NCBI GenBank assembly: GCA_023487095.1
Contig: JAMDEL010000097.1
Location: 1 to 11,823 of the forward strand
Origin: Patescibacteria group bacterium
GTDB lineage: Bacteria > Patescibacteriota > Doudnabacteria > UBA920
DNA length: 11,823 nucleotides
Direction: 5' to 3'
This document shows, piece after piece, positions 1 to 7,445 of this stretch (position 1 is the first letter of the stretch; each line of letters starts with the position of its first letter). Made by a program: the position numbers and the translations under genes. The notes under the pieces are model-generated. The model saw only the letters and a program-made list of their open reading frames with translations, was not told the origin of the DNA and made no database searches.

Positions 1-202
1 TTCCGCTTGGAACGAAAAACTGGCCTACTCCACGCGCAACGATGATTTTGCCAATGTTCTGTGTTTGGCCGGGGATTATTTGAAATCGGCTGAGGCCCAG
101 AAGATTTTATTTAAGTTTTTAAGCACGCCGTTTTCCAAGGAAGCGCGGCATTTGCGCAGAATCAACAAGGTAAAAAAATTGGAATCAGGCAGGAAGCGTT
201 AA
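1..202 (+). CDS. rpiB: Ribose-5-phosphate isomerase B, C-terminal part (5' end outside window)
   Basis: RpiB interconverts ribose 5-phosphate and ribulose 5-phosphate in the cytosol (non-oxidative pentose phosphate pathway). Only the last 66 residues are visible, read from base 2 to the TAA at 200-202. They match the RpiB C-terminus: WNEKLA, then FANVLCLAGDYL (family pattern: D-A-N-V-L-x-L), then a helix ending in FLSTPFSKEARHLRRINKV. The last part corresponds to the family's conserved (G/E)-x-R-H-x-R-R tail, whose arginines bind the substrate phosphate in neighbouring subunits. The family is about 145-150 residues long, so more than half the gene lies off the left edge, including the catalytic Cys/His region. 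The epimerase gene follows 9 bp downstream and uses the product, ribulose 5-phosphate, which supports the call. The C-terminal style resembles other CPR RpiB proteins. Confidence 0.88.
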   Translation, partial: SAWNEKLAYSTRNDDFANVLCLAGDYLKSAEAQKILFKFLSTPFSKEARHLRRINKVKKLESGRKR

Positions 203-211
203 TATTGTTTT

Positions 212-856
212 ATGGCACAAATTGTCCCCGCAATTTTAGAAAAGACCAAAGAAGGTTTTTTGGCAAAACTGGCCAAGATTACCAAGCTGCCGGGAGTGAG
301 CCGCATCCAGGTGGATTTCGGCGACGGCGTCTTTGTACCCAATGCCATGTTGCCGGTTTCGGAAATAGAAATACTTAACCCGGCTTTTCATTTTGAGGCC
401 CACCTTATGGTTAAGGAGCCAAAGGATTTTTTTGATTATCAATTGTCGGGTTTTAAGACGCTCCTGGTTCACTATGAGGCTTTTTCAAACCCGGAAGGGC
501 TCAGGCAGGCAATTTCTGCCATTAAGTCCGCAGGTTTAAAGCCCGGGATTTGCCTTAAAAACGAAACCCCGGTTTCGGTCTTGGAAGGATTTTTCCCCGA
601 AGTGGAGCAGTTCCAGCTTATGGGGATCGTGCCGGGATTCCAGGGCCAGCCGTTTTTGGAGAATACCTACCAAAGGGTGGCGGAACTGAGGAAGCGCCTG
701 CCCAATGCTATAATAGAGGTAGACGGCGGCGTTTCTTTGGAGAACGCGAAACGCCTGGCACAGAGCGGTGCGGACCTGCTGATTGCGGGTTCAGCCCTGC
801 TTAAGGCCCCGGATATAAGTATTGCTTACGAACAACTAACCCAGGAAATAAAATAA
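212..856 (+). CDS. rpe: Divergent ribulose-phosphate 3-epimerase
   Basis: Likely cytosolic TIM-barrel enzyme interconverting ribulose 5-phosphate and xylulose 5-phosphate. At 214 residues it has normal family length. Landmarks in order: PAIL at 6-9 (usually PSIL), QVDFGDGVFVPN at 33-44 (usually HVDVMDGxFVPN), HLMV at 64-67, MGIVPGFQGQ at 137-146 (usually MTVxPGFGGQ), VDGGV at 170-174 and the phosphate-binding AGSAL at 192-196. Of the four metal ligands in characterised Rpe, Asp35, His64 and Asp171 are kept, but the first His is Gln33. Ser of PSIL is Ala7 and Met of the VMDG motif is Gly37. The start is the first ATG after rpiB; AGGAAG at 191-196 is a possible but distant ribosome site. It lies between rpiB and the DUF2339 gene (4-bp gap). 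The fold is certain, the exact substrate less so: another phosphosugar epimerase is possible. Confidence 0.82.
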   Translation: MAQIVPAILEKTKEGFLAKLAKITKLPGVSRIQVDFGDGVFVPNAMLPVSEIEILNPAFHFEAHLMVKEPKDFFDYQLSGFKTLLVHYEAFSNPEGLRQAISAIKSAGLKPGICLKNETPVSVLEGFFPEVEQFQLMGIVPGFQGQPFLENTYQRVAELRKRLPNAIIEVDGGVSLENAKRLAQSGADLLIAGSALLKAPDISIAYEQLTQEIK

Positions 857-860
857 CAAC

Positions 861-3407
861 ATGCTGACTTTTTTTGCTTTTGTGGTTGTGGCTATTTGGA
901 TTACCAGCCTGAGCAGCCGCATTAACAGCCTGGAGTCACAGCTAAAAAATGTTAAAACGGCAGGGCTTACGGACCCGGGGAAGAAGCCTGAATCCCAGAG
1001 CCAGCCCAGCCTGATGCGCCCGGCAGTAGCTGAACCGGCTCCGGCAGCACCGCCCAGGCTGTTTTCGGAAGCTGCTCCCACAGAAGCGGTAAAGCCTGTT
1101 GTCCCCCCGCAGGCATCCAGCCCCCGCATTGAAAAAGATGAAACCGAGATTGCCACCAACTGGCTCAATAAGATTGGCGTTGTGGCCGTGCTTTTGGGCA
1201 TGGGCTTGTTTTTTAAGTATGCAATTGACCAGAACTGGATTACGCCTTGGATGAGAATTGCCGTTGGGTTCGTGGTTGGCGGCCTGTTTGTGTTTTTAGG
1301 CTGGCTCTGGCGGGAAAAGTACGCCAAGTACGCCAATGTGATGATTGGAGGGGGGGTGGCCATCTGGTATTTTACCATTTTTGCAGCCTATGATTTTTAC
1401 CATCTGGTGCCCCAGTTTGTCGCCTTGGGTTTGATGGTTTTAGCTTCAGCGTTCTCGGTGTTAATGGCTTATTACCGCAAGTCAGCCGCTTTGGCGATTT
1501 TGGGCCTAATCGGAGCGTACGGCGCGCCCATAGCCCTGAGTTCGGGCGAAAACAGGCAAATTCAATTTTTAGTTTATTTGTCGGTTTTAAACTTTGCCGT
1601 GCTTGCCATCTTGGTCAGAAATTATTGGTCGGGTCTGGCGCTTTTTGCCGCCATTGCCACCTGGCTGGATTATTCTTTCTGGTATGAAAAGTTTTCCACC
1701 CCGGAGAACGCCCTGGCGTCAGTGGTTTTCTTTATGCTCTTTTTTGTTGTTTTTTCCGTGGGTTTGGCGTTTGTGGTGCGGAGACATTCGGCCAGCAAGA
1801 CTCTGCCGGAAAAATTTGCCAGCCTGACCAGCCTGACATTTTTGCTCACCAGCTTTGTTTATTTGGTTTACATCAACGGGCTGCTCGCAGGGGATTATCA
1901 TGCCTGGATGATTTGGCTGGGGTTGTTTGCCGCCGCCGCGAGCTTTTTGGCTTATGCAGTAGTTGACCGGTTGGAGTATAAAGAAATCAATTACACGCTT
2001 TCATTCGTCGGGTCAGCCATGCTTCTTTTTGCCTTCAGTTGGCAGTGGAGCAACGAAGCGCTGGCCCTGGCTATAGTTTTGACTGGCGGCTTGGGAGCCC
2101 TGGTTGCCTACGGGGTGAAGCGGGCCGAGCTCCGTTTGTGGAGCACGCTGGTTTTGGTTTTTTCGCTTATCCTGGTTTTGTCTTTGTCTTATTCGGCTGG
2201 CCAGGGGCAACTGTTTATTTTCAATTTCAAATTCGGGCTGATGGCCTTGCAGGCTGCGGCCATGTTTTATGCCGCTTGGCTGTACAAGCATTCAGAAGGG
2301 CATATTGGCTTTGAAAAACACACAGACTTGCTCTTGAACCTGGCTGGTATTCTTTTGCTTTGGGCTGGGGTTTCCTGGGATATTGGCCATTTTTTCCCGA
2401 GCCTCAACGGCCAGTATGGCCTGGCTTTCTGGTGGATCGTTTACCCGCTCGCACTTGCTGCTTTGGGGGTGATGCTTAGAAAGAACGGCCTTATAAAAAC
2501 CGCCCTGGTGCTAACCGCATTCAGCTTAGTCAGGAGTTTGGCTGCGCCGTATCCTGATGAAGCCGCCGCTTTTTTGTTTAACTTTAAATTCGGGCTTATG
2601 GCCCTCCAGACTGCAGCTCTGTTCGTACTGGCCAAATGGTCCGAGCGCTTGAAAGAAGACAGGCAAGTTGCAGCTGCGGGCTCGGCGATGATAATTATTG
2701 CCTCTCTGTTTTTATGGCTGATAGTCACTGTGGATATTTTTCATGCATTCCAGGGTATTGGCCAGAGTTCGCGCGTGGCTTTGTGGTGGGCGATTTTTCC
2801 AGTCTTGTTGATCTTTTTTGCCAGCAATTTTGGCAACCGGGTTTTGGCGCAGATTGCGCTGGTGCTTATGGCTTTGGGCTTTTTCAGGGTGTTGTTTTTA
2901 GACTACGATCCTGCAAACTACATGTTTGTCCTCAATTCTAAATTTGGACTCATGGTTTTGGAAGTTTCGGCCCTTATGATGATGACCAGGTTTTTGCCGG
3001 AAGACAAGGGCAAAGACAGAGCCGGCGACTTCATGAAAGTTACCGCCAGCCTGCTGTTGTGGTTTGCGTTTTCTTGGGAGCTGGTACGTTTTTACAACCA
3101 CCCCGAAGACGGCAATACCCGTAATTTGCTAATGAGCCTATGGTGGATTGCCTACGCGGTCATTTTGGTTACTGTCGGCGCTCTGGGCAAGAGCCCTCTT
3201 TTCCGAAAAATCGCCATGGCTTTGTTCGGGGCCAGCATCCTCAAGGTATTTTTGTTTGACGCCCTGGCTTTGGAGACCGGCTACCGGATAGTTTCCTTTA
3301 TCGTTTTGGGAGTAATCCTCTTAAGCGTGTCTTTTGCTTACCAGAAAAATAAGGAGAAGATTAAAAAGTTTTTGGAAGGCGAAGAGAAAGGGCCGCAGCA
3401 TGTTTGA
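861..3407 (+). CDS. DUF2339 family polytopic membrane protein
   Basis: An 848-residue integral membrane protein of unknown function. Visible layout: an N-terminal hydrophobic segment (about 2-17), a short amphipathic stretch (RINSLESQLKNV, 20-31), a Pro/Ala-rich linker to about residue 92, then the DUF2339 core starting at ETEIATNWLNKIGVVAVLLG (from residue 94) and dense hydrophobic helices to the C-terminus, probably more than 20 in all. The core pattern (NWLNKIG, FFKYAID, MIGGGVAIWY, GLIGAYGAPIALS) is typical of the family. From about residue 380 the protein is built of degenerate repeats of about 119 residues (see repeat entry). The end, FDALALETGYRIVSFIVLGV, is also a DUF2339 hallmark. 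The start ATG is 4 bp after the rpe stop; the stop overlaps the kinase start by 8 bp, suggesting coupled translation. No catalytic motif is apparent. A G7 run at 1350-1356 does not disturb the frame. Confidence 0.88.
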   Translation: MLTFFAFVVVAIWITSLSSRINSLESQLKNVKTAGLTDPGKKPESQSQPSLMRPAVAEPAPAAPPRLFSEAAPTEAVKPVVPPQASSPRIEKDETEIATNWLNKIGVVAVLLGMGLFFKYAIDQNWITPWMRIAVGFVVGGLFVFLGWLWREKYAKYANVMIGGGVAIWYFTIFAAYDFYHLVPQFVALGLMVLASAFSVLMAYYRKSAALAILGLIGAYGAPIALSSGENRQIQFLVYLSVLNFAVLAILVRNYWSGLALFAAIATWLDYSFWYEKFSTPENALASVVFFMLFFVVFSVGLAFVVRRHSASKTLPEKFASLTSLTFLLTSFVYLVYINGLLAGDYHAWMIWLGLFAAAASFLAYAVVDRLEYKEINYTLSFVGSAMLLFAFSWQWSNEALALAIVLTGGLGALVAYGVKRAELRLWSTLVLVFSLILVLSLSYSAGQGQLFIFNFKFGLMALQAAAMFYAAWLYKHSEGHIGFEKHTDLLLNLAGILLLWAGVSWDIGHFFPSLNGQYGLAFWWIVYPLALAALGVMLRKNGLIKTALVLTAFSLVRSLAAPYPDEAAAFLFNFKFGLMALQTAALFVLAKWSERLKEDRQVAAAGSAMIIIASLFLWLIVTVDIFHAFQGIGQSSRVALWWAIFPVLLIFFASNFGNRVLAQIALVLMALGFFRVLFLDYDPANYMFVLNSKFGLMVLEVSALMMMTRFLPEDKGKDRAGDFMKVTASLLLWFAFSWELVRFYNHPEDGNTRNLLMSLWWIAYAVILVTVGALGKSPLFRKIAMALFGASILKVFLFDALALETGYRIVSFIVLGVILLSVSFAYQKNKEKIKKFLEGEEKGPQHV
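2220..3290 (+). repeat. Internal repeats of about 119 residues in the DUF2339 protein
   Basis: The segment FNFKFGLMALQ recurs at residue 454 (nt 2220), residue 573 (nt 2577) and, as LNSKFGLMVLE, at residue 691 (nt 2931), giving periods of 119 and 118 residues. Between these anchors the units share a common order: a hydrophobic helix ending in LLW or similar, SW(D/E) or an equivalent, a loop, an LWW or FWW-containing helix, a basic loop, then a helix leading to a D/P-containing loop before the next anchor. A last partial unit ends at the C-terminus. Some DNA identity remains at the first two anchors (for example AAATTCGGGCT), so at least those copies may be fairly recent or under strong constraint. 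Confidence 0.75.
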
Positions 3408-4368
3408 CGTTATTTCCATCGGCGATGCCACCATAGACACTTTCTTGTTCGTCCACGATTTACAGATTACCGAAGTGGGCGGGACCAAAAAAGCCATGTT
3501 CAACTGGGGCGACAAGCTGCCCGTGGACAAGCTTTATCGGACAGTGGCGGGCAATGCGGCCAACAATGCCGTGGGCAGTTCGCGCCTGGGACTCAAGACC
3601 GCATTTTATTCGGTGTTTGCAAACGACTCTGGGGGGCGGGAAATTTTCCATAAGATGGAAAAGGAAAAAGTCTCCACCCGCTACATTGTAAAAAACGACG
3701 AACACGGCACCAATGCTTCGGCGGTAATTTCTTTTGAAGGGGAGAGGACTATTTTGGTTTACCATGAACACCGTAAATACGAGCTGCCCAATTTTTTGCC
3801 CGCCCACTGGGTGTATTTGACGAGCATGGGAAAAGGTTTTGAAAAAATTTACAATAGTTTGGTAAAATACATAGACAAGTATGATGTAAAATTGGCTTTT
3901 AACCCCGGGACATACCAGCTTTTGGGCGGCATAAAAACCAACCGGGTAATCCTGAAGCATACGGCCTTACTTTGTCTTAACCTGGAGGAAGCGGAAAGCT
4001 GGGTTGGCAAAGCTAGAAGCGTGGAAGAATTGTGCCTCAGGCTGTCGGAATTGGGCCCCGAGGCCGTGGTAATTACCGATGGGGTGAAGGGAGCCTACAG
4101 CTACAGCGCCGAAGGGTTTTATTTTATAGAAAAGTTTCCCGGCAAGAGAGTGGAGGCAACCGGGGCCGGGGATTCCTTTGCGACGGCTTATGTGGCAGCG
4201 TTGTGCCACGGCTTGCCGCACTCCGAAGCGCTAAGGTGGGGGCCGGTTAACGCCGCCAGCGTGGTTGGCCAAATTGGCCCGCAGGCCGGATTACTTTCCA
4301 GGAAAGAGATAGAAGGCAGACTTGTGAAGAATAAAACATATCGGGCCGTCAGCGTGAGGGGCAAATAG
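3400..4368 (+). CDS. PfkB (ribokinase) family carbohydrate kinase
   Basis: A 322-residue ATP-dependent sugar or nucleoside kinase of the ribokinase fold. It opens with FDVISIGDATIDTF (residues 2-15), the family's first strand. AGNAANNAVGSSRLGL is the substrate-side motif (usually GGxxxNxAxxxARLG). ATGAGDSFATAY is PfkB signature 2, with the anion hole at 253-257 and catalytic base Asp258. The start is ATG 3400, not the upstream in-frame ATG at 3334, because the conserved fold begins here, AGAAAGG at 3385-3391 gives a well-placed ribosome site, and the earlier start would add residues with no family counterpart. It overlaps the DUF2339 stop by 8 bp. The substrate cannot be read from sequence. 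Next to rpiB/rpe a ribokinase-like role feeding ribose 5-phosphate is attractive but is inference; fructokinase or nucleoside kinase are alternatives. Confidence 0.85.
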   Translation: MFDVISIGDATIDTFLFVHDLQITEVGGTKKAMFNWGDKLPVDKLYRTVAGNAANNAVGSSRLGLKTAFYSVFANDSGGREIFHKMEKEKVSTRYIVKNDEHGTNASAVISFEGERTILVYHEHRKYELPNFLPAHWVYLTSMGKGFEKIYNSLVKYIDKYDVKLAFNPGTYQLLGGIKTNRVILKHTALLCLNLEEAESWVGKARSVEELCLRLSELGPEAVVITDGVKGAYSYSAEGFYFIEKFPGKRVEATGAGDSFATAYVAALCHGLPHSEALRWGPVNAASVVGQIGPQAGLLSRKEIEGRLVKNKTYRAVSVRGK

Positions 4369-4453
4369 AAAATTTTCGTTAGCAATTGGTATCTTTAAAT
4401 AAGTGAAACCCAGCGGCTTTTTCCCGCCGCGCTAAATTAAAGAAAGGCAAAAA
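4369..4453 (+). promoter_or_regulatory. Spacer before gap with a small GC hairpin
   Basis: This 85-bp AT-rich gap is the largest non-coding stretch between plus-strand genes and the likeliest place for a promoter or leader driving gap-pgk-gpmI. GCGGC at 4413-4417 can pair with GCCGC at 4426-4430 around a TTTTTCCC loop. No U-tract follows, so it is not a standard terminator. A purine-rich AGAAAGG about 5-7 nt before the gap ATG is a good ribosome site. I could not pick a convincing -35/-10 pair, so promoter activity is inference from position alone. Confidence 0.35.
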
Positions 4454-5476
4454 ATGTCAAAAATCAGAGTTGCAATAAACGGATTCGGCCGGATTGGCCG
4501 CCAGGCTTTCAAGCTTGCTTTGGAAAAACCCGAACTAGAAGTGGTGGCGCTAAACGACCTAACCAGCACCGAGGTTTTGGCACACCTTTTAAAGTACGAC
4601 AGCGCCTATGGGCGGTATCCCGGTGAAATTGGCCATACGGAAAAGGCAGTGGTTGTGAATGGTAAAGAGTATCCGGTTTATACCGAGAAAGACCCGGCGG
4701 CCTTGCCCTGGGCCAGCCTCAAGGTGGATGTGGTTATAGAATCCACCGGCCGGTTTACGGACAGCGAAAAAGCGAGCGGCCATATTAAAGCCGGAGCTAA
4801 AAAAGTGATTATTAGTGCGCCGGCCAAGGACGGCGGGGTGACCCCGACCATTGTATTGGGGGTTAACGCCGAAAGCTACACCGGCCAGCCGATTATCAAC
4901 AATGCTTCCTGCACCACCAACTGTATTGCTCCGGTTTTGTCTGTTCTTCAGGAAAAATTCGGCGTGGAAAAGGCCTTTATGTCCACTATCCATAGCTATA
5001 CCGCGGAACAGAATCTGGTGGACGGCCCGCCGCCCGGCGGCAAGTCCAATGATTTAAGGCGCGCCCGTGCGGCAGCGGCCAACATCATCCCCACCACTAC
5101 CGGAGCCGCGATTTCCGCTACTCAGGCCATTCCCGAACTCAAGGGCAAGTTTGACGGCATCTCTTTTAGGGTTCCGACCCTGGTGGGCAGCTTGTCCGAT
5201 TTTACCCTGCTCCTTAAGCACAATGTGACCAAAGAAGAGGTGAACCAGGCTTTTGCCGAGGCGGCTAAAGCAAAAAAATACAAAGACATTTTGGAAGTCT
5301 CCACCGAACCTTTGGTTTTGGCTGATATCGTCGGTAACCCGGCTTCTGCCATAGTGGATTTGGCCTTGACCCAGGTGGTAGACGGCAATTTTGTGAAAGT
5401 CGTGGCCTGGTATGACAATGAGTTTGGCTATTCCAACCGGCTGGTGGAAGAAGTAATTTTGGTCGGTTCAAAATAA
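4454..5476 (+). CDS. gap: Glyceraldehyde-3-phosphate dehydrogenase, type I
   Basis: Cytosolic homotetrameric enzyme that oxidises and phosphorylates glyceraldehyde 3-phosphate to 1,3-bisphosphoglycerate. The 340-residue length is normal. The Rossmann motif NGFGRIGR is at 9-16. Asn34-Asp35 ends the second strand, the usual sign of NAD preference. ASCTTNC at 151-157 carries catalytic Cys153, and His180 in STIHSYT is the general base. The C-terminal signature is WYDNEFGYSNR at 319-329. The S-loop is unusual: DGPPPGGKSNDLRRAR (190-205) is about five residues longer than the bacillary DLPHKDLRRAR form. Preceded by a strong ribosome site and followed 4 bp later by pgk, the next enzyme of the pathway. 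The frame is intact and all core catalytic residues are present. Confidence 0.97.
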   Translation: MSKIRVAINGFGRIGRQAFKLALEKPELEVVALNDLTSTEVLAHLLKYDSAYGRYPGEIGHTEKAVVVNGKEYPVYTEKDPAALPWASLKVDVVIESTGRFTDSEKASGHIKAGAKKVIISAPAKDGGVTPTIVLGVNAESYTGQPIINNASCTTNCIAPVLSVLQEKFGVEKAFMSTIHSYTAEQNLVDGPPPGGKSNDLRRARAAAANIIPTTTGAAISATQAIPELKGKFDGISFRVPTLVGSLSDFTLLLKHNVTKEEVNQAFAEAAKAKKYKDILEVSTEPLVLADIVGNPASAIVDLALTQVVDGNFVKVVAWYDNEFGYSNRLVEEVILVGSK

Positions 5477-5480
5477 AATT

Positions 5481-6704
5481 ATGAAATACTTAAGGACGGC
5501 AAAAATTAAAAACAAGACCGTTTTGGTCAGAGGCAGCGTGGATGCGCCGGTTGACCAGGCAACCGGTCTGGTGGCCGATGATTTCCGGCTTAGGTCCTTC
5601 CTGCCCACGCTTGAGTTGTTATTATCTGGAGGCAATAAGGTGATTGTCTGCGGCAAGCGGGGGAGGCCTGGGGGCAAAGTCAAACAGTCTTTGAGTTTAA
5701 AGCCTGTGGCCGAGCGTCTGGCTGAATTGCTGGACAGGAAGTTTGTGGTTTCCGCAGATAAATTACCCGAAAGCCCTGAACCCTGCCTGGTTTTTTACAC
5801 GGGCAATTTCCAGGAAGACAAGCATAAAAAACAGCTTTCAAAGATTGCGGCCCAGCACCTGGTGGTCTTGGAGAACCTGGAGTTTTTTGCCAAAGAATTG
5901 GAAAACGACCTCATGTTCGGCAAAAAACTTGCTGGGTTGGCCGAGGCCTATGTCAATGACGACTTTTCTAAATGCCATCATTTGGTTGCCTCCATTGGCA
6001 GCGTTATAAAATATTTGCCGGGCTACGCCGGCCTTTTGCTGGAAAAGGAGATTAAGAGCCTGGATGCCGTACTAAAGTCAAGCAAAAAACCGTTTGTTTT
6101 GATGATGGGTGGGATTAAAATATCCGACAAGGTAAAGACCATTGAAAATTTGGGCAGTAAAGCTGACAAGATTTTGCTGGCCGGGGGCCTGGCCAACCTG
6201 TTTTTCATGTCTCGAGGCTATGAAGTAGGCAAGTCCAAAGTTGAGCCAAAAGGCGAAAAAATAGCCTGGCTGCTGGAAAAGAATTTCAAAGGCAAACTGT
6301 TTTTGCCGCAAGACGTGGTCGTGGCAAATCAGGACATGGACAGGGATTCCATCCGCGTGACCGAACCCCACGAGGTAAAATCCAATGAGGTAATTTATGA
6401 TGTCGGGCCGAAAACCATTCTGGCTTTCGCCAAAGAACTTAAAAACGCCAAGACTATTATTTGGAACGGGCCTTTGGGCTATTTTGAGAAAAAGCCGTTT
6501 CATACGGCCACCATTGCGTTGGCGCGGTTAGTCGGCGGGCTGGCCAGCCGCAAGGCTTACGTACTGGTTGGCGGGGGGGAAACCGTGGACGCAGTAAAGA
6601 TGGCGCACCAGACCGAGCATATTGACCATTTGTCCACGGGCGGGGGGGCCATGTTGGAGTATTTAGCCGGCAAAAAATTGCCGGGGATTGAGGCTTTAAA
6701 ATAG
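5481..6704 (+). CDS. pgk: Phosphoglycerate kinase, divergent substrate pocket
   Basis: Expected to transfer phosphate from 1,3-bisphosphoglycerate to ADP. The 407-residue length is normal and both lobes are recognisable. Nucleotide-side motifs are kept: GGIKISDK (210-217, both lysines), GGLANLFF (235-242), GYEVGKSKVE (246-255), WNGPLGYFE (328-336) and STGGGAMLE (385-393). The N-terminal 3-phosphoglycerate pocket is eroded. RVDFNVP is RGSVDAP (17-23), so Asp becomes Ser19 and Asn becomes Asp21. SHLGRP is GKRGRP (58-63), His to Lys59. ENxRF is ENLEF (131-135), Arg to Glu134. AHRAHAS is CHHLVAS (165-171), Arg to His167 and His to Val169. GGGDT is GGGET (364-368). Arg36 and Arg62 remain. It sits 4 bp after gap and directly abuts gpmI, so a glycolytic role is likely by context; loss of activity or altered substrate is possible. 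Confidence 0.92.
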   Translation: MKYLRTAKIKNKTVLVRGSVDAPVDQATGLVADDFRLRSFLPTLELLLSGGNKVIVCGKRGRPGGKVKQSLSLKPVAERLAELLDRKFVVSADKLPESPEPCLVFYTGNFQEDKHKKQLSKIAAQHLVVLENLEFFAKELENDLMFGKKLAGLAEAYVNDDFSKCHHLVASIGSVIKYLPGYAGLLLEKEIKSLDAVLKSSKKPFVLMMGGIKISDKVKTIENLGSKADKILLAGGLANLFFMSRGYEVGKSKVEPKGEKIAWLLEKNFKGKLFLPQDVVVANQDMDRDSIRVTEPHEVKSNEVIYDVGPKTILAFAKELKNAKTIIWNGPLGYFEKKPFHTATIALARLVGGLASRKAYVLVGGGETVDAVKMAHQTEHIDHLSTGGGAMLEYLAGKKLPGIEALK

Positions 6705-6909
6705 ATGAATCATAAAAAATACAAGAAAGCAGTTCTGGTTATACTGGACGGTTTCGGCGTGGCGCCGCCCGGCCACGGCAACGCCATTACCCAAGGCAAT
6801 ATCCCGACCTTCAATTCTTTCGTGGCAAACTATCCCAGCCTGACTCTTCAGGCTTCGGGTCCTTTGGTAGGCTTGCCCTGGGGGGAAATGGGCAACAGTG
6901 AGGTCGGCC

Positions 6910-6930
6910 ATTTAAATATCGGTGCCGGGC
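6910..6930 (+). repeat. 21-bp direct repeat, source copy in the gpmI active-site region
   Basis: This 21-bp string encodes the end of the His-Leu-Asn-Ile-Gly-Ala-Gly motif just after catalytic Ser65 of gpmI, and its sequence fits that conserved protein context. It is identical to 7425-7445. It is therefore the natural copy and the other is the extra one. Confidence 0.95.
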
Positions 6931-7424
6931 GGATTGTGGGGCAGGACTTGCCCAGGATTACCAATTCCATACAAAATGGCGAATTTTTTAAAAACAAGGA
7001 ATTTTTGGCAGCCATTGACCATGCCAAAAGGTACAATTGCAGTTTTCATATTATGGGTATGGTCAGCCCTGGGGGCGTGCACAGCCTGGACGAGCATGTT
7101 TATGCACTCATTGGCCTGGCCCAAGCCCAGGGTCTGACAAGGGTATTTATCCATATGTTTACCGACGGCCGGGATACGGAACCAAAAGTCGCTTTGGAGT
7201 CGCTTAAGAAACTGGACGAAAGAATCCGCGAAATCGGCATTGGCAGGGTGGCAACCGTTACCGGCAGGTTTTACGCCATGGACCGCGGAGGTCATTGGAA
7301 CCAGACTTACCAGACTTACAGGGCCCTGGTAAAAGGCGAAGGGAAAACAGCCCGTTCCGCTGAGGAATGCATAACCGCAAATTACGGGGCCCAAATTTTT
7401 GACGAAATGATAGAGCCCACGGTT

Positions 7425-7445
7425 ATTTAAATATCGGTGCCGGGC
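7425..7445 (+). repeat. 21-bp direct repeat, extra copy that puts a stop in gpmI
   Basis: Exact match to 6910-6930, 515 bp downstream of it. The first three bases (ATT) fit the local gpmI frame as Ile of PTVI; the next 18 (TAAATATCGGTGCCGGGC) look inserted. In the gpmI frame they begin with TAA. Deleting them joins PTVI directly to NKIHGQPV, which gives the six-residue PTVI-to-PV spacing usual in GpmI. Confidence 0.93.

Noticed and set aside
836..1378. Minus-strand 180-residue open frame opposite the DUF2339 gene
   Set aside because: No recognisable domain, and it lies opposite a well-supported family member; low-complexity Ala/Gly/Ser content is the complement of the Pro/Ala-rich linker.
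3334..3399. Longer N-terminus for the PfkB kinase from ATG 3334
   Set aside because: The extension is basic, lies inside the DUF2339 gene, and has no place in the PfkB fold, which begins at FDVISIGD; the ribosome site at 3385-3391 serves ATG 3400.
4413..4430. GC hairpin before gap as an intrinsic terminator
   Set aside because: The stem is only 5 bp and the T-run is in the loop, not after the stem.
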